This document shows, in pieces, positions 16,506 through 24,709 of a stretch of DNA of 59,331 bases. Made by a program: the position numbers and the translations under genes. Origin of the DNA: an uncultured Bacteroidales bacterium. GTDB taxonomy: Bacteria; Bacteroidota; Bacteroidia; Bacteroidales; UBA932. The first letter of the stretch is position 1. Every line of letters starts with the position of its first letter. The notes under the pieces were generated by a model that saw only the letters and a list, made by a program, of their open reading frames with translations, did not search any database and had not been told where the DNA came from. The stretch is from NCBI GenBank assembly GCA_944322585.1, contig CALUPB010000017.1, forward strand, positions 1-59,331, in the 5' to 3' direction.

Positions 16506-17411
16506 ATGGAGACAGCAGGTAACAGGGAAAAGAGAATAATGAAGGTCACGCTTGCCGGACTTGTGGTCAATGTCATTCTTTCGGCAGGAAAGATAGCAGC
16601 GGGAGTATTCGGACGGAGTGCCGCCATGGTGGCGGACGGGGTGCATTCCCTGTCGGATCTTCTCAGCGACATCGTGGTCCTGGTGTTTGTCAGGGTTTCC
16701 TCAAGGGGCAGGGACAAGGATCATGAGTTCGGACACGGTAAGTTCGAGACTCTTGCGACACTGATAGTAAGTCTGATACTTATTGTCGTGGCGGCACAGA
16801 TGATGGTTTCCGGACTGAAGTCCATAATGGAGGTCCTGCACGGGGGGACTATACCGCGGCCCGGGTACGTGGCGCTTGCGGCCGCCGCAGTATCCATACT
16901 TGCCAAGGAAGTGCTTTACAGGTACACAATTCATGTGGGAAAGGCAGTCGACAGTCCAGCGGTGGTGGCCAATGCGTGGCATCACCGTTCGGATGCATTC
17001 TCTTCCATCGGCTCCCTTGTCGGCATAGCGGGAGCTATTTTCCTGGGCGACAGGTGGGTGATACTTGACCCTCTTGTGTGCTGCTGCATAAGTATCGCCA
17101 TACTGGTGGTGGCTGTGAAGATGGCGGGACCGTCCCTGAAGGAGCTGATGGATGCCTCTCTTCCCGAGGATGTTGAAAAGGAGATAGTCGCACTGGCAAT
17201 GTCGGTAGACGGGGTAAGGAATGTGCATGAACTGAAGACTCGCCGCAATGGAATATCCATTATAATCGAGGCTCATATGGTAGTGGATCCGAATATTACG
17301 GTTGAGAAGGCACATGACATCGTGACGGCTGTGGAAGATGTGCTGAGACGGAGATACGGTGACGGAACCCAGATTTCGATACACATCGAACCGTCGGAGC
17401 AGGCGCAGTAG
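16506..17411 (+). CDS. Cation diffusion facilitator (CDF) family metal exporter
   Basis: This 301-residue inner-membrane protein has the CDF layout: six transmembrane helices and a cytoplasmic metal-binding C-terminal domain (about 215-298). The transport-site residues sit in ADGVHSLSDLLSD (Asp44, Asp51) and HHRSDAFSS (His159, Asp163). It would export Zn2+, Fe2+, Mn2+ or similar ions in exchange for protons; the exact metal cannot be told. The gene starts 12 bases after rsmD and may be co-transcribed with it. Confidence 0.9.
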   Translation: METAGNREKRIMKVTLAGLVVNVILSAGKIAAGVFGRSAAMVADGVHSLSDLLSDIVVLVFVRVSSRGRDKDHEFGHGKFETLATLIVSLILIVVAAQMMVSGLKSIMEVLHGGTIPRPGYVALAAAAVSILAKEVLYRYTIHVGKAVDSPAVVANAWHHRSDAFSSIGSLVGIAGAIFLGDRWVILDPLVCCCISIAILVVAVKMAGPSLKELMDASLPEDVEKEIVALAMSVDGVRNVHELKTRRNGISIIIEAHMVVDPNITVEKAHDIVTAVEDVLRRRYGDGTQISIHIEPSEQAQ

Positions 17412-17477
17412 GCTGTCCGGACAGATTTCGTAAGATTGGATATAGCGGTCAAGCCGCGTTACGTTAAATCATTGTAT

Positions 17478-18350
17478 ATGAAAAGAAAAGTTTACATAGT
17501 GCTGGCTGTGGCAGTGCCGCTGTCCCTGTTTACGGGGCATGAGGCTGTTTCACAGACTGCAAAGAGCCTTTTCTGGAAGTCTGACGGAGTGCAGGTGGAG
17601 GAAATTGTCTCGGAAGAGGCGGACCAGTACCGCAATGTCGGGCATCATGGTCCGGCCGTCGAGAATTCCCATATGGCGCTGAGGATATATTTCAATGACA
17701 GCGGTGCGATTGATGTGTATTCGAAGAGCGGCAGAGGCATGGATCTGGAAAAATACAGATGGTATCCCGATTCTCTCGCCCGGGCTGACTATGGAGCCGG
17801 ATGCGACGAGTATGTCGTGGGAAAGACTGTAGGACTTGGAGGAATAGCTCTTTGGGACGGTGAGAAAGAGGTGAAGCTCGTCGCAACGGAAGGGCGTACT
17901 GCACGCGTCGGCGATACGGGAAAAGGAGCATATGCGGAGATGATAGCATACGGGGTCCCCTATAACGGAGATACTCTTGATGTTTCGATACGGATTGATG
18001 TCAGGGACAGATCCCGGGAAGCATGGGTTACGGCATCTGTGCTGGACGGGACGCGCGTTCAGTTTCTCACGGGAGTAAACTGGCATGAAGGAGCGCGGGT
18101 CCAGTCCGGTGACGGCTATATTTCCGTGTGGGGAGTCCATCCTGCCGATGTGTCGGCGGTTCCGGTGCCTGTGGGTGCCGGCATGTTTTTCAGCAAGGGC
18201 GTCTTTTCCGCTCCGGAAAAGACAGAGGATATGGTACGTATCATTTCCAGACCGTCATCCAGGATCAGCACCAGGATTGTCGCCGCTTCCACAAAGGAGG
18301 CGGAACTCAACACTGCAAAGCGCTTCGAGGCCTACATGCAGGGCGACTGA
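17478..18350 (+). CDS. DUF4861 family secreted protein
   Basis: This protein of about 290 residues has a signal peptide (residues 1-26, ending EAVSQ). The family pattern is HHGPAVENSHMALRIYFND, then IDVYSKSG, RWYPDSLARADYGAG and LGGIALWDG, which I recognise as DUF4861, a family found with carbohydrate-degrading genes in Bacteroidota. Its activity is not established. I chose the ATG at 17478 because it begins the signal peptide; the frame is open from a TTG at 17436. Some family members carry a second part, but at this length only the single domain is present. Confidence 0.75.
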   Translation: MKRKVYIVLAVAVPLSLFTGHEAVSQTAKSLFWKSDGVQVEEIVSEEADQYRNVGHHGPAVENSHMALRIYFNDSGAIDVYSKSGRGMDLEKYRWYPDSLARADYGAGCDEYVVGKTVGLGGIALWDGEKEVKLVATEGRTARVGDTGKGAYAEMIAYGVPYNGDTLDVSIRIDVRDRSREAWVTASVLDGTRVQFLTGVNWHEGARVQSGDGYISVWGVHPADVSAVPVPVGAGMFFSKGVFSAPEKTEDMVRIISRPSSRISTRIVAASTKEAELNTAKRFEAYMQGD

Positions 18351-18387
18351 TGCTTGACAAGTGACCGTAATCAGACATTTCCGGATA

Positions 18388-18873
18388 ATGAAACTTCAGA
18401 AGACAAATGCTGCCCGCCTGTTGGACAAGGCCGGTATCCTGTATGAACTGATACAATATGAGGTGGACGAGAATGACCTTGCAGCCGGGCATATCGCCGC
18501 ACAACTGGGGGAGCCGGTTGAGCGAGTGTTCAAGACGCTCGTCCTCGAAGGTGACAGGACCGGGCATTTCGTCTGTGTCCTTCCGGGCGACTGCGAAGTC
18601 GATCTGAAGGCGGCGGCAAGAGTGTCCGGAAACAAGAAATGCGACCTCATCCCCGTGAAGGAACTGCTTCCTCTGACAGGTTATATAAGGGGAGGATGTT
18701 CTCCTGTCGGGATGAAAAAGCCGTTCCCGACATGGTTCCATTCGACAGCACTGCTTTATGACTATATATATGTGAGTGCCGGAGTCCGCGGCCTGCAGTT
18801 CAGGCTTTCTCCGAAGGATATCATCAGCTATACCAGGGCTTCGGTGGCAGACATAGCCGTCCCCATGCGATAG
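18388..18873 (+). CDS. ybaK: Cys-tRNA(Pro) deacylase, YbaK/EbsC family
   Basis: This 161-residue protein shows the YbaK/ProX fold motifs: NAARLLDKAGI at the N-terminus, VFKTLVLEGD, KAAARVSGNKKCDL, and the C-terminal YIRGGCSPVGMKK loop, which is diagnostic for YbaK. It hydrolyses Cys-tRNA(Pro) formed by mischarging by ProRS. The conserved catalytic Lys is in FKTL. The start at the ATG 18388 gives normal length; the GTG at 18361 is less likely. It lies 37 bases after the DUF4861 gene and convergently to the CoA-transferase gene. Confidence 0.92.
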   Translation: MKLQKTNAARLLDKAGILYELIQYEVDENDLAAGHIAAQLGEPVERVFKTLVLEGDRTGHFVCVLPGDCEVDLKAAARVSGNKKCDLIPVKELLPLTGYIRGGCSPVGMKKPFPTWFHSTALLYDYIYVSAGVRGLQFRLSPKDIISYTRASVADIAVPMR

Positions 18874-18943
18874 TCAGTGTCATTACCCGTGAACGGACGG
18901 CTCGGGCGGGGACATTTGCCTGCGGGACATGCCCCGGCAAGGT

Positions 18944-20245
18944 TCAGAATGCGTAGTAGTGTGGGCCGAACCTTTCGAATGCGGCACGGTCAAGGGCTTC
19001 ACGATGGTCAGGATGGGCGATACCGGTTAGCAGTCTGGCCCGTTCCTGCATAGATCGGCCATACAGGTTTACTGCTCCGTATTCGGTTACGACCCAGTGT
19101 ACATGTGCCCTCGATGTGACGACTCCTGCCCCTTCCATAATGGTAGGGGCGATTTTGCTTACGCCCTTCTTAGTGCATGAAGGCATGGCGATGATGGCCT
19201 TCCCTCCGCTTGACAGGGACGCTCCGTATATGAAATCCACCTGTCCTCCTGTACCGGAATAGAATTTCGTACCTATTGAATCTGCGCATACCTGTCCTGT
19301 CAGGTCAATCTGGACGGCGGAGTTGATGGCGGTCATTTTCGGGTTCCGGGAAATGACGTACGGATCGTTGGTGTATCCTACATCCATCATGGCCACCATC
19401 GGATTGTCATCTATGAAATCATAGACCTGCTGCGAGCCCATCAGGAATGTGGATACCAGCTTGCCTTTGTCAGTGACCTTGTTGCGTCCCGTTATTACCC
19501 CGCTCTTCACAAGATCCAGCACTCCGTCGGCAAACATTTCCGTATGGATGCCAAGATCCCTGTGTCCTCCGAGCTGTGCCAGCACGGCATTCGGTATTGC
19601 CCCTATTCCCATCTGGAGACATGCTCCGTCTTCTATGAGTTCTGCGCAGTTTTTCCCGATAGCAGTCTCTATTTCGTCCGGTCGGGTAAATCTGGCTTCC
19701 TTCAACGGAGTGTTGTCTTCTACGAAGATGTCTATCATGTCCATGGGTATCATGGCCTGTCCCCATGCCCGCGGTACATTGCTGTTCACGACTGCTATGA
19801 CCGTCTTGGCGCATTCGATGGCGGCAAGGGTAGCGTCAACCGATGTCCCAAGGGACACGAAGCCGTGCTTGTCCGGAGGACAGACCTGTATCATGGCGAC
19901 ATCGCATTTCAGAGCTCCGCAGCGGTAAAGTTTCTGGGTCTCGCTCAGGAAGACGGGAATATAGTCCGAGTAGCCGTCCTGGACGCTCGGACGGACATTC
20001 GCCCCGATGAAAAATCCCTGATGGAAGAAAATGCCGCTGAATTCGGGATCTGAATACGGCGCAGGTCCTTCCGTATGCAGATGATGTATCCTGACGTCCT
20101 TGAGTTCCCCGGCCCTGCCTCTGCGGCATAGAGCCTCTATCAGTACTTGGGGGGCACTGGCCACGCTGCTTAAATGGACATGGTCTCCGGACTTTACAAC
20201 CTTTACGGCTTCATCTGCCGATACGAAATGCATCTCTTTTTTCAT
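18944..20245 (-). CDS. Acetyl-CoA hydrolase/4-hydroxybutyrate CoA-transferase family protein
   Basis: This 433-residue protein matches the Cat2/AbfT/Ach1 family, which swaps CoA between acyl groups through a glutamyl-CoA intermediate. The catalytic glutamate is Glu236 in LGIHTEMFADGVLDL, and the CoA/oxyanion motif is FYSGTGGQVDFIYGA. Likely reactions are acetate with butyryl-CoA or with 4-hydroxybutyryl-CoA, or succinyl-CoA:acetate transfer; the sequence does not decide. It starts at the ATG at 20245; a TTG six bases upstream is less likely. It stands alone on the minus strand. With ackA-ptb-buk in the same window it adds a second route from acyl-CoA to free acid. Confidence 0.88.
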   Translation of the reverse strand: MKKEMHFVSADEAVKVVKSGDHVHLSSVASAPQVLIEALCRRGRAGELKDVRIHHLHTEGPAPYSDPEFSGIFFHQGFFIGANVRPSVQDGYSDYIPVFLSETQKLYRCGALKCDVAMIQVCPPDKHGFVSLGTSVDATLAAIECAKTVIAVVNSNVPRAWGQAMIPMDMIDIFVEDNTPLKEARFTRPDEIETAIGKNCAELIEDGACLQMGIGAIPNAVLAQLGGHRDLGIHTEMFADGVLDLVKSGVITGRNKVTDKGKLVSTFLMGSQQVYDFIDDNPMVAMMDVGYTNDPYVISRNPKMTAINSAVQIDLTGQVCADSIGTKFYSGTGGQVDFIYGASLSSGGKAIIAMPSCTKKGVSKIAPTIMEGAGVVTSRAHVHWVVTEYGAVNLYGRSMQERARLLTGIAHPDHREALDRAAFERFGPHYYAF

Positions 20246-20263
20246 CTGCAATTATTTTGAAGC

Positions 20264-20271
20264 CAAATATA
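20264..20271 (-). promoter_or_regulatory. -7 element of the CoA-transferase gene
   Basis: TATATTTG on the minus strand lies 18 bases before the start codon. The -33 box is not clear. Confidence 0.4.
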
Positions 20272-20284
20272 GTGATTTATTTTT

Positions 20285-20316
20285 ATTGTAGGAGAAGTTA
20301 AAAAATGATACCTTTG
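20285..20316 (+). promoter_or_regulatory. Promoter for mazG-tcdA
   Basis: ATTG (20285-20288), 20 bases, then TACCTTTG (20309-20316). The leader to the mazG start at 20453 would be about 130 bases. Confidence 0.5.
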
Positions 20317-20452
20317 TCTTCCGGAACAGGAACCGGAGCATGTACCTGGTTGTGGACACTGTCCGTGCGTGGGGAAACGGTTTGGCAAGCCGCACAACCC
20401 CATTGATATCGGTACGATTATGAATTTGCGAAACTTGAGTAGGAATCATACG

Positions 20453-21274
20453 ATGAAGACAAGAGAGGAAAAGCTGGAGGCATTCGGACGTATACTTGAT
20501 ATTCTGGATGAACTTCGTGTCAAATGCCCGTGGGACCGCAAGCAGACCACGGAATCCCTGAGACCGCAGACTATAGAGGAAGTATATGAACTCAGTGATG
20601 CCATACTGAAGAAGGACAGCAGAAACATATCCAAGGAATTGGGGGATGTGCTGCTGCATGTCCTTTTCTATGCGAAGATAGGGGAGGAGACCGGAGAATA
20701 TGACATAGTGGATGTCATCGATTTCCTGTGCGACAAGCTGATATACCGGCATCCCCATGTGTTCTCTACCGCGAAGGTCGCGGATGCCGAAGAGGTTATG
20801 CGGAACTGGGAAATGCTCAAGACAAAGGAAAAGGACGGCAACAGAAGGATACTTTCCGGCGTGCCGGATGCTCTTCCTCCGCTTCTGAAAGCCTACAGGA
20901 TGCAGGACAAGGCAAGAGGAGTGGGATTCGACTGGGAGGAGAAATCACAGGTATGGGACAAGGTCAGGGAGGAGATGAAAGAATATCAGGCTGAGCTGGA
21001 CGCCATGGAGACGGCAGGAGAGGATGCGGAGGCAAAGAAGGCTGCTTTCGGCCGTGCGGAAGAGGAACTCGGGGATTTCCTGTTCGCTGTCGTGAACGCC
21101 GCACGTCTGTACGGACTCAATCCTGACACTGCCCTCGAACGTACGTGCGCGAAATTCAGACGCCGTTTTACCTATCTTGAAGAGCATACTATCCGTCAGG
21201 GACGCAATCTCAGCGACATGACACTCTCCGAGATGGATGCCATATGGGACGAAGCCAAGGCCAAAGGACTGTAA
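20453..21274 (+). CDS. mazG: Nucleoside triphosphate pyrophosphohydrolase MazG
   Basis: This 273-residue protein carries two MazG domains, as in E. coli MazG. The N-terminal one has CPWDRKQTTESLRP, then EEVYELSDAI and ELGDVLLHVLFYAKIGEE; the C-terminal one has EEELGDFLFAVVNAARLYG. The ExxE and ExxD side chains bind Mg2+. It hydrolyses (d)NTPs to NMP and pyrophosphate, cleaning damaged nucleotides. The ATG at 20453 gives the normal start MKTREEKLEAF; earlier in-frame ATGs at 20369 and 20420 add an unconserved stretch. It is followed after 5 bases by tcdA. Confidence 0.93.
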   Translation: MKTREEKLEAFGRILDILDELRVKCPWDRKQTTESLRPQTIEEVYELSDAILKKDSRNISKELGDVLLHVLFYAKIGEETGEYDIVDVIDFLCDKLIYRHPHVFSTAKVADAEEVMRNWEMLKTKEKDGNRRILSGVPDALPPLLKAYRMQDKARGVGFDWEEKSQVWDKVREEMKEYQAELDAMETAGEDAEAKKAAFGRAEEELGDFLFAVVNAARLYGLNPDTALERTCAKFRRRFTYLEEHTIRQGRNLSDMTLSEMDAIWDEAKAKGL

Positions 21275-21279
21275 ATGTA

Positions 21280-22041
21280 ATGGAAGACTGGAAGTCAAGG
21301 ACGCGGATGCTTGTAGGGCAGAACGGTCTCGACAGGCTGGAACAGGCTTCGGTAGTCGTGGCGGGTATCGGCGGAGTGGGCGCGTATGCGGCGGAAATGC
21401 TTGTCCGTGCAGGCGTAGGTCACATCTCCATTATCGACAGCGATGAAGTTTCCGTTACAAACAGGAACAGGCAGCTCATAGCCCTGGATTCCACTGTCGG
21501 CCGCCCGAAATGTGAAGTGATGGCGTCGAGGCTTATGGATATCAATCCCGGGCTTGACCTGAAGCTGCTTCAGACCTATATCCTGCCTTCGGTAAAATCC
21601 GACGGATCTCCGTGCAATGAAGGCAGCGGGTCTGTTCCGGAAGCCCTTTTGGCCGGCATGCACATTGATTTCGTTGTAGACGCCATCGACACTCTTGCCC
21701 CCAAGCTGTCGCTTATAAAATATTGTGTGGAGGCAGGTATCCCGATAGTGTCGTCTATGGGAGCCGGGGCGAAATACGATGTCACAAAGGTACGGATAGC
21801 CGACATTTCGAAGTCTTTCAACTGCCCTCTTGCCTATATCGTGCGCAAACGTCTCAGGCACATGGGCATATCCAAAGGAGTCCAGACCGTCTTTTCCGAG
21901 GAGCTTTCTGACCGGAACGCATTCGTACCATGCGATGAACCCAACAAGAAATCCCAGGTGGGCACGGTATCATATCTTCCGGCCGTGTTCGGATGCGCCT
22001 GCGCCCAGGCGGTCCTGCAGCATCTGCTCGGCATGAAATGA
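21280..22041 (+). CDS. tcdA: tRNA threonylcarbamoyladenosine dehydratase (TcdA/CsdL)
   Basis: This 253-residue E1-like protein has the ATP-binding motif GIGGVGAYAAEML (about 29-41), then IIDSDEVSVTNRNRQ, and VVDAIDTLAPK, all standard for TcdA. It converts t6A37 in tRNAs to the cyclic form ct6A using ATP. The C-terminal region with DEPNKKSQVGTVSYLP and GCACAQAVL is typical of the family. The start at 21280 lies 5 bases after the mazG stop, so the two are an operon. Confidence 0.93.
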   Translation: MEDWKSRTRMLVGQNGLDRLEQASVVVAGIGGVGAYAAEMLVRAGVGHISIIDSDEVSVTNRNRQLIALDSTVGRPKCEVMASRLMDINPGLDLKLLQTYILPSVKSDGSPCNEGSGSVPEALLAGMHIDFVVDAIDTLAPKLSLIKYCVEAGIPIVSSMGAGAKYDVTKVRIADISKSFNCPLAYIVRKRLRHMGISKGVQTVFSEELSDRNAFVPCDEPNKKSQVGTVSYLPAVFGCACAQAVLQHLLGMK

Positions 22042-22071
22042 CGGGTGCAGTGTATGGACATGATTATTTTT

Positions 22072-22104
22072 CTTGGAGTATTCCATAGCTTTTACGTATC
22101 TTTG
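22072..22104 (+). promoter_or_regulatory. Promoter for the GNAT-like gene and prfA
   Basis: CTTG (22072-22075), 21 bases, then TATCTTTG (22097-22104), 58 bases before the ATG at 22163. Confidence 0.5.
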
Positions 22105-22162
22105 CAGGATGATGTGCCGTACAGGTCCGTCAAGTGTAGAGTTGTACCAAAAACAGACATTC

Positions 22163-23332
22163 ATGGCTGACTATAAAGTAGTTGAAGTTCAGACGAAAAA
22201 GGATCTGATGAAATTCGTCAGGTTTCCGGATATCCTTTACAGGGATTGCCCGCAGTATGTGCCTGCTCTCCATTCCGACCAGGTGAAGTCGCTTACGACA
22301 GTGTCCACTGCCAGATACTGTCCCCACAGGATGTGGATGGTCATGGATGGCAAAAAGGTCGTCGGACGTATCTGCGCTATGGTCAATCCCCGTTATAACG
22401 AGCGGTATGGCAAGGAAAGGGCGCGTTTCGGGTGGTTCGACACCATAAACGACATGGAAGTGGCATCGCTTCTTATCGGTACTGCGGAGGAATGGGCCAG
22501 GTCTCAGGGAATGACGGAAATACACGGGCCTCTTTATTACAATACACTCGGCAAACAGGGAATGCTCGTGGAGGGCTTCGAGAATGTCCCTCCGTTCAAC
22601 TGCTATTACAATTACCCTTATTACAATGACCTCGTGACTGCTCTCGGTTATGTCAAGGAATGCGACTGGCTCCAGTACAAGATGGCTGCGGACCAGGAAG
22701 TGCCGGAAAAGATGCAGAACATAGCCATGAGGCTCATGGAGAGATACAGGCTTGTCGAGGGCGATATCGATTCCCTGAAGCATGACAGAAAACTCGTCAG
22801 GAAATTTTTCGAGATATACAATGAAAGCTTTGCCGAATCCGTGTATAATTTTGTCCCTTTCACGGATGAGGAGATAGAGGAGGAGACCGAACAGACCATC
22901 GGACTTCTGGACAAGCGCCTGTGCTGTTTCCTTCTGGATGAGAACGGGGAGATAGTCGCGTTCGGCATATCTTTCCCTTCAATATCCGGGGCGCTACAGA
23001 AGGCGAAGGGGTCTATGTTCCCGTTCGGATGGATACATTTCCTGAAGGCACTCAGGAATTTCACGGTACTGGATCTGATGATCAACGGTGCGGCACCGAA
23101 ATGGCAGCGAAGCGGGGTGTCATCCGTCTATCACTGCATCATGGCGAAGAAATACCGTGAGTGCGGGGCGAAATGGGCCATTGCCAATCCGCAGATTGAG
23201 ACCAATACTGCCGTGAATGTATGGGACAGGTATGAACATGAACTTTATATGCGCCGCCGGTGCTATATCAAGTCTCTTGTTCCGCAGGAGGACTGCAATG
23301 AAGAAGACAAACAGATAACAAACGGAGAATAG
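22163..23332 (+). CDS. GNAT-fold N-acetyltransferase-like protein
   Basis: This 389-residue cytoplasmic protein matches a Bacteroidota family annotated as N-acetyltransferase or GNAT-like. The N-terminal half has FVRFPDILYRDCPQYVP, then VGRICAMVNPRYNE and ARFGWFDTINDMEVA, and TEIHGPLYYNTLGKQG. The second half has FGISFPSISGALQKAKG and AKWAIANPQIETNTAVN, consistent with two acetyltransferase-fold halves. The substrate is not known. The ATG at 22163 begins the conserved part; an upstream extension to 22073 would overlap the promoter. Its stop codon is directly followed by the prfA start, so it is coupled to translation termination only by position. Confidence 0.7.
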   Translation: MADYKVVEVQTKKDLMKFVRFPDILYRDCPQYVPALHSDQVKSLTTVSTARYCPHRMWMVMDGKKVVGRICAMVNPRYNERYGKERARFGWFDTINDMEVASLLIGTAEEWARSQGMTEIHGPLYYNTLGKQGMLVEGFENVPPFNCYYNYPYYNDLVTALGYVKECDWLQYKMAADQEVPEKMQNIAMRLMERYRLVEGDIDSLKHDRKLVRKFFEIYNESFAESVYNFVPFTDEEIEEETEQTIGLLDKRLCCFLLDENGEIVAFGISFPSISGALQKAKGSMFPFGWIHFLKALRNFTVLDLMINGAAPKWQRSGVSSVYHCIMAKKYRECGAKWAIANPQIETNTAVNVWDRYEHELYMRRRCYIKSLVPQEDCNEEDKQITNGE

Positions 23333-24415
23333 ATGTCAGAAAATTCACTTTTGGAGAAGGTTCTTGGCCTTCAGGAGAAATATGCTTCGCTTCAGGAACA
23401 GCTTTCCGATCCTGAAGTGGTATCGGATATGAAGAAATATGTACAGCTTAACAAGGAATACAAGGAGCTGGCACCGATAATCAAGGCAGGGAACGAATAC
23501 AGGAAAATGCTTGAGGACTACGATAATGCGAAGGATATCCTGGCCAATGAGAAAGATGAGGAACTGAGGGAAATGGCCAAGGAGGAAATTGCTGCAATCG
23601 AACCTGAAATACCGGTTATGGAGCAGAATATCAAGCTGATGCTTATACCTGCCGATCCCCAGGACGGCAAGAACGCCATTCTGGAGATAAGGGGAGGTAC
23701 CGGAGGCGACGAAGCTGCGATATTTGCCGGCGATCTTCTCAGAATGTACAGTAAATACTGCGAAAGGAAGGGCTGGAAGATGGAAATAACCAACCAGTCG
23801 GAAGGCGCTGCTGGAGGATTCAAGGAAGTGGTGTGCAAGGTTTCCGGAGAAGGGGTCTACGGAGTCCTGAAATACGAGTCCGGTGTGCACAGGGTGCAGA
23901 GAGTGCCGCAGACAGAGACACAGGGAAGGGTGCATACTTCCGCGGCATCCGTGGCTGTACTTCCGGAGGCGGACGAGTTCGATATAGAGCTTAACATGAA
24001 TGATATCAGGAAGGATACTTTCTGTTCTTCAGGTCCGGGCGGTCAGTCGGTGAACACCACCTATTCCGCTATTCGTCTGACGCATATCCCGTCTGGTATC
24101 GTGGTACAGTGCCAGGACGAGAAATCCCAGCTGAAGAATTTCGACAAGGCCCTCTCTGAACTCCGGACGAGGCTCTATAATATGGAATACGAGAAATATC
24201 TCAATGAAATATCCGCGAAACGCAAGACAATGGTGTCGACAGGCGACCGTTCGGCCAAGATACGTACCTACAACTATCCGCAGTCGAGGGTGACGGATCA
24301 CCGCATCAATTATACAATGTACAATCTTCCGGCATTCATGGACGGGGATATCCAGGAGGTGCTTGACCAGCTGCAGATAGCCGAGAATGCAGAGCGTCTG
24401 AAAGCAGCCGAATGA
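23333..24415 (+). CDS. prfA: Peptide chain release factor 1
   Basis: This 360-residue protein is class I release factor RF1, which recognises UAA and UAG and triggers peptidyl-tRNA hydrolysis. The catalytic GGQ motif lies in [15 protein letters not shown] (about residues 232-246). The tripeptide recognition loop is in [18 protein letters not shown]; it reads PQT where E. coli RF1 has PAT. The N-terminal coiled-coil domain and normal length are present. The start ATG follows the GNAT-like stop with no gap. Confidence 0.95.
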   Translation: MSENSLLEKVLGLQEKYASLQEQLSDPEVVSDMKKYVQLNKEYKELAPIIKAGNEYRKMLEDYDNAKDILANEKDEELREMAKEEIAAIEPEIPVMEQNIKLMLIPADPQDGKNAILEIRGGTGGDEAAIFAGDLLRMYSKYCERKGWKMEITNQSEGAAGGFKEVVCKVSGEGVYGVLKYESGVHRVQRVPQTETQGRVHTSAASVAVLPEADEFDIELNMNDIRKDTFCSSGPGGQSVNTTYSAIRLTHIPSGIVVQCQDEKSQLKNFDKALSELRTRLYNMEYEKYLNEISAKRKTMVSTGDRSAKIRTYNYPQSRVTDHRINYTMYNLPAFMDGDIQEVLDQLQIAENAERLKAAE

Positions 24416-24471
24416 TATGGCATGCCGGCGTGCATGTCCGGGCATACGCAAACGGCGGGCACGAAGAAAAT

Positions 24472-24501
24472 TTTGCAGTTTCGGAAAAAATGCCTATCTT
24501 G
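24472..24501 (+). promoter_or_regulatory. Promoter upstream of tRNA-Ala and thrA
   Basis: TTTG (24472-24475), 19 bases, then TATCTTG (24495-24501), a near match to TAnnTTTG, about 70 bases before the tRNA. Confidence 0.45.
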
Positions 24502-24571
24502 CTGTCTCTTTCGGTCGTTTCGACTTCGTCGGCTGACCGGTGAAGACCGGGAGGCATGACCGGATGACAAT

Positions 24572-24645
<74 letters not shown>

Positions 24646-24709
24646 CCCCTTATGATGGCACCGGATGTCCGGCCATCGTGAAACGGACTTAATTTATCCC
24701 TGTAATCCC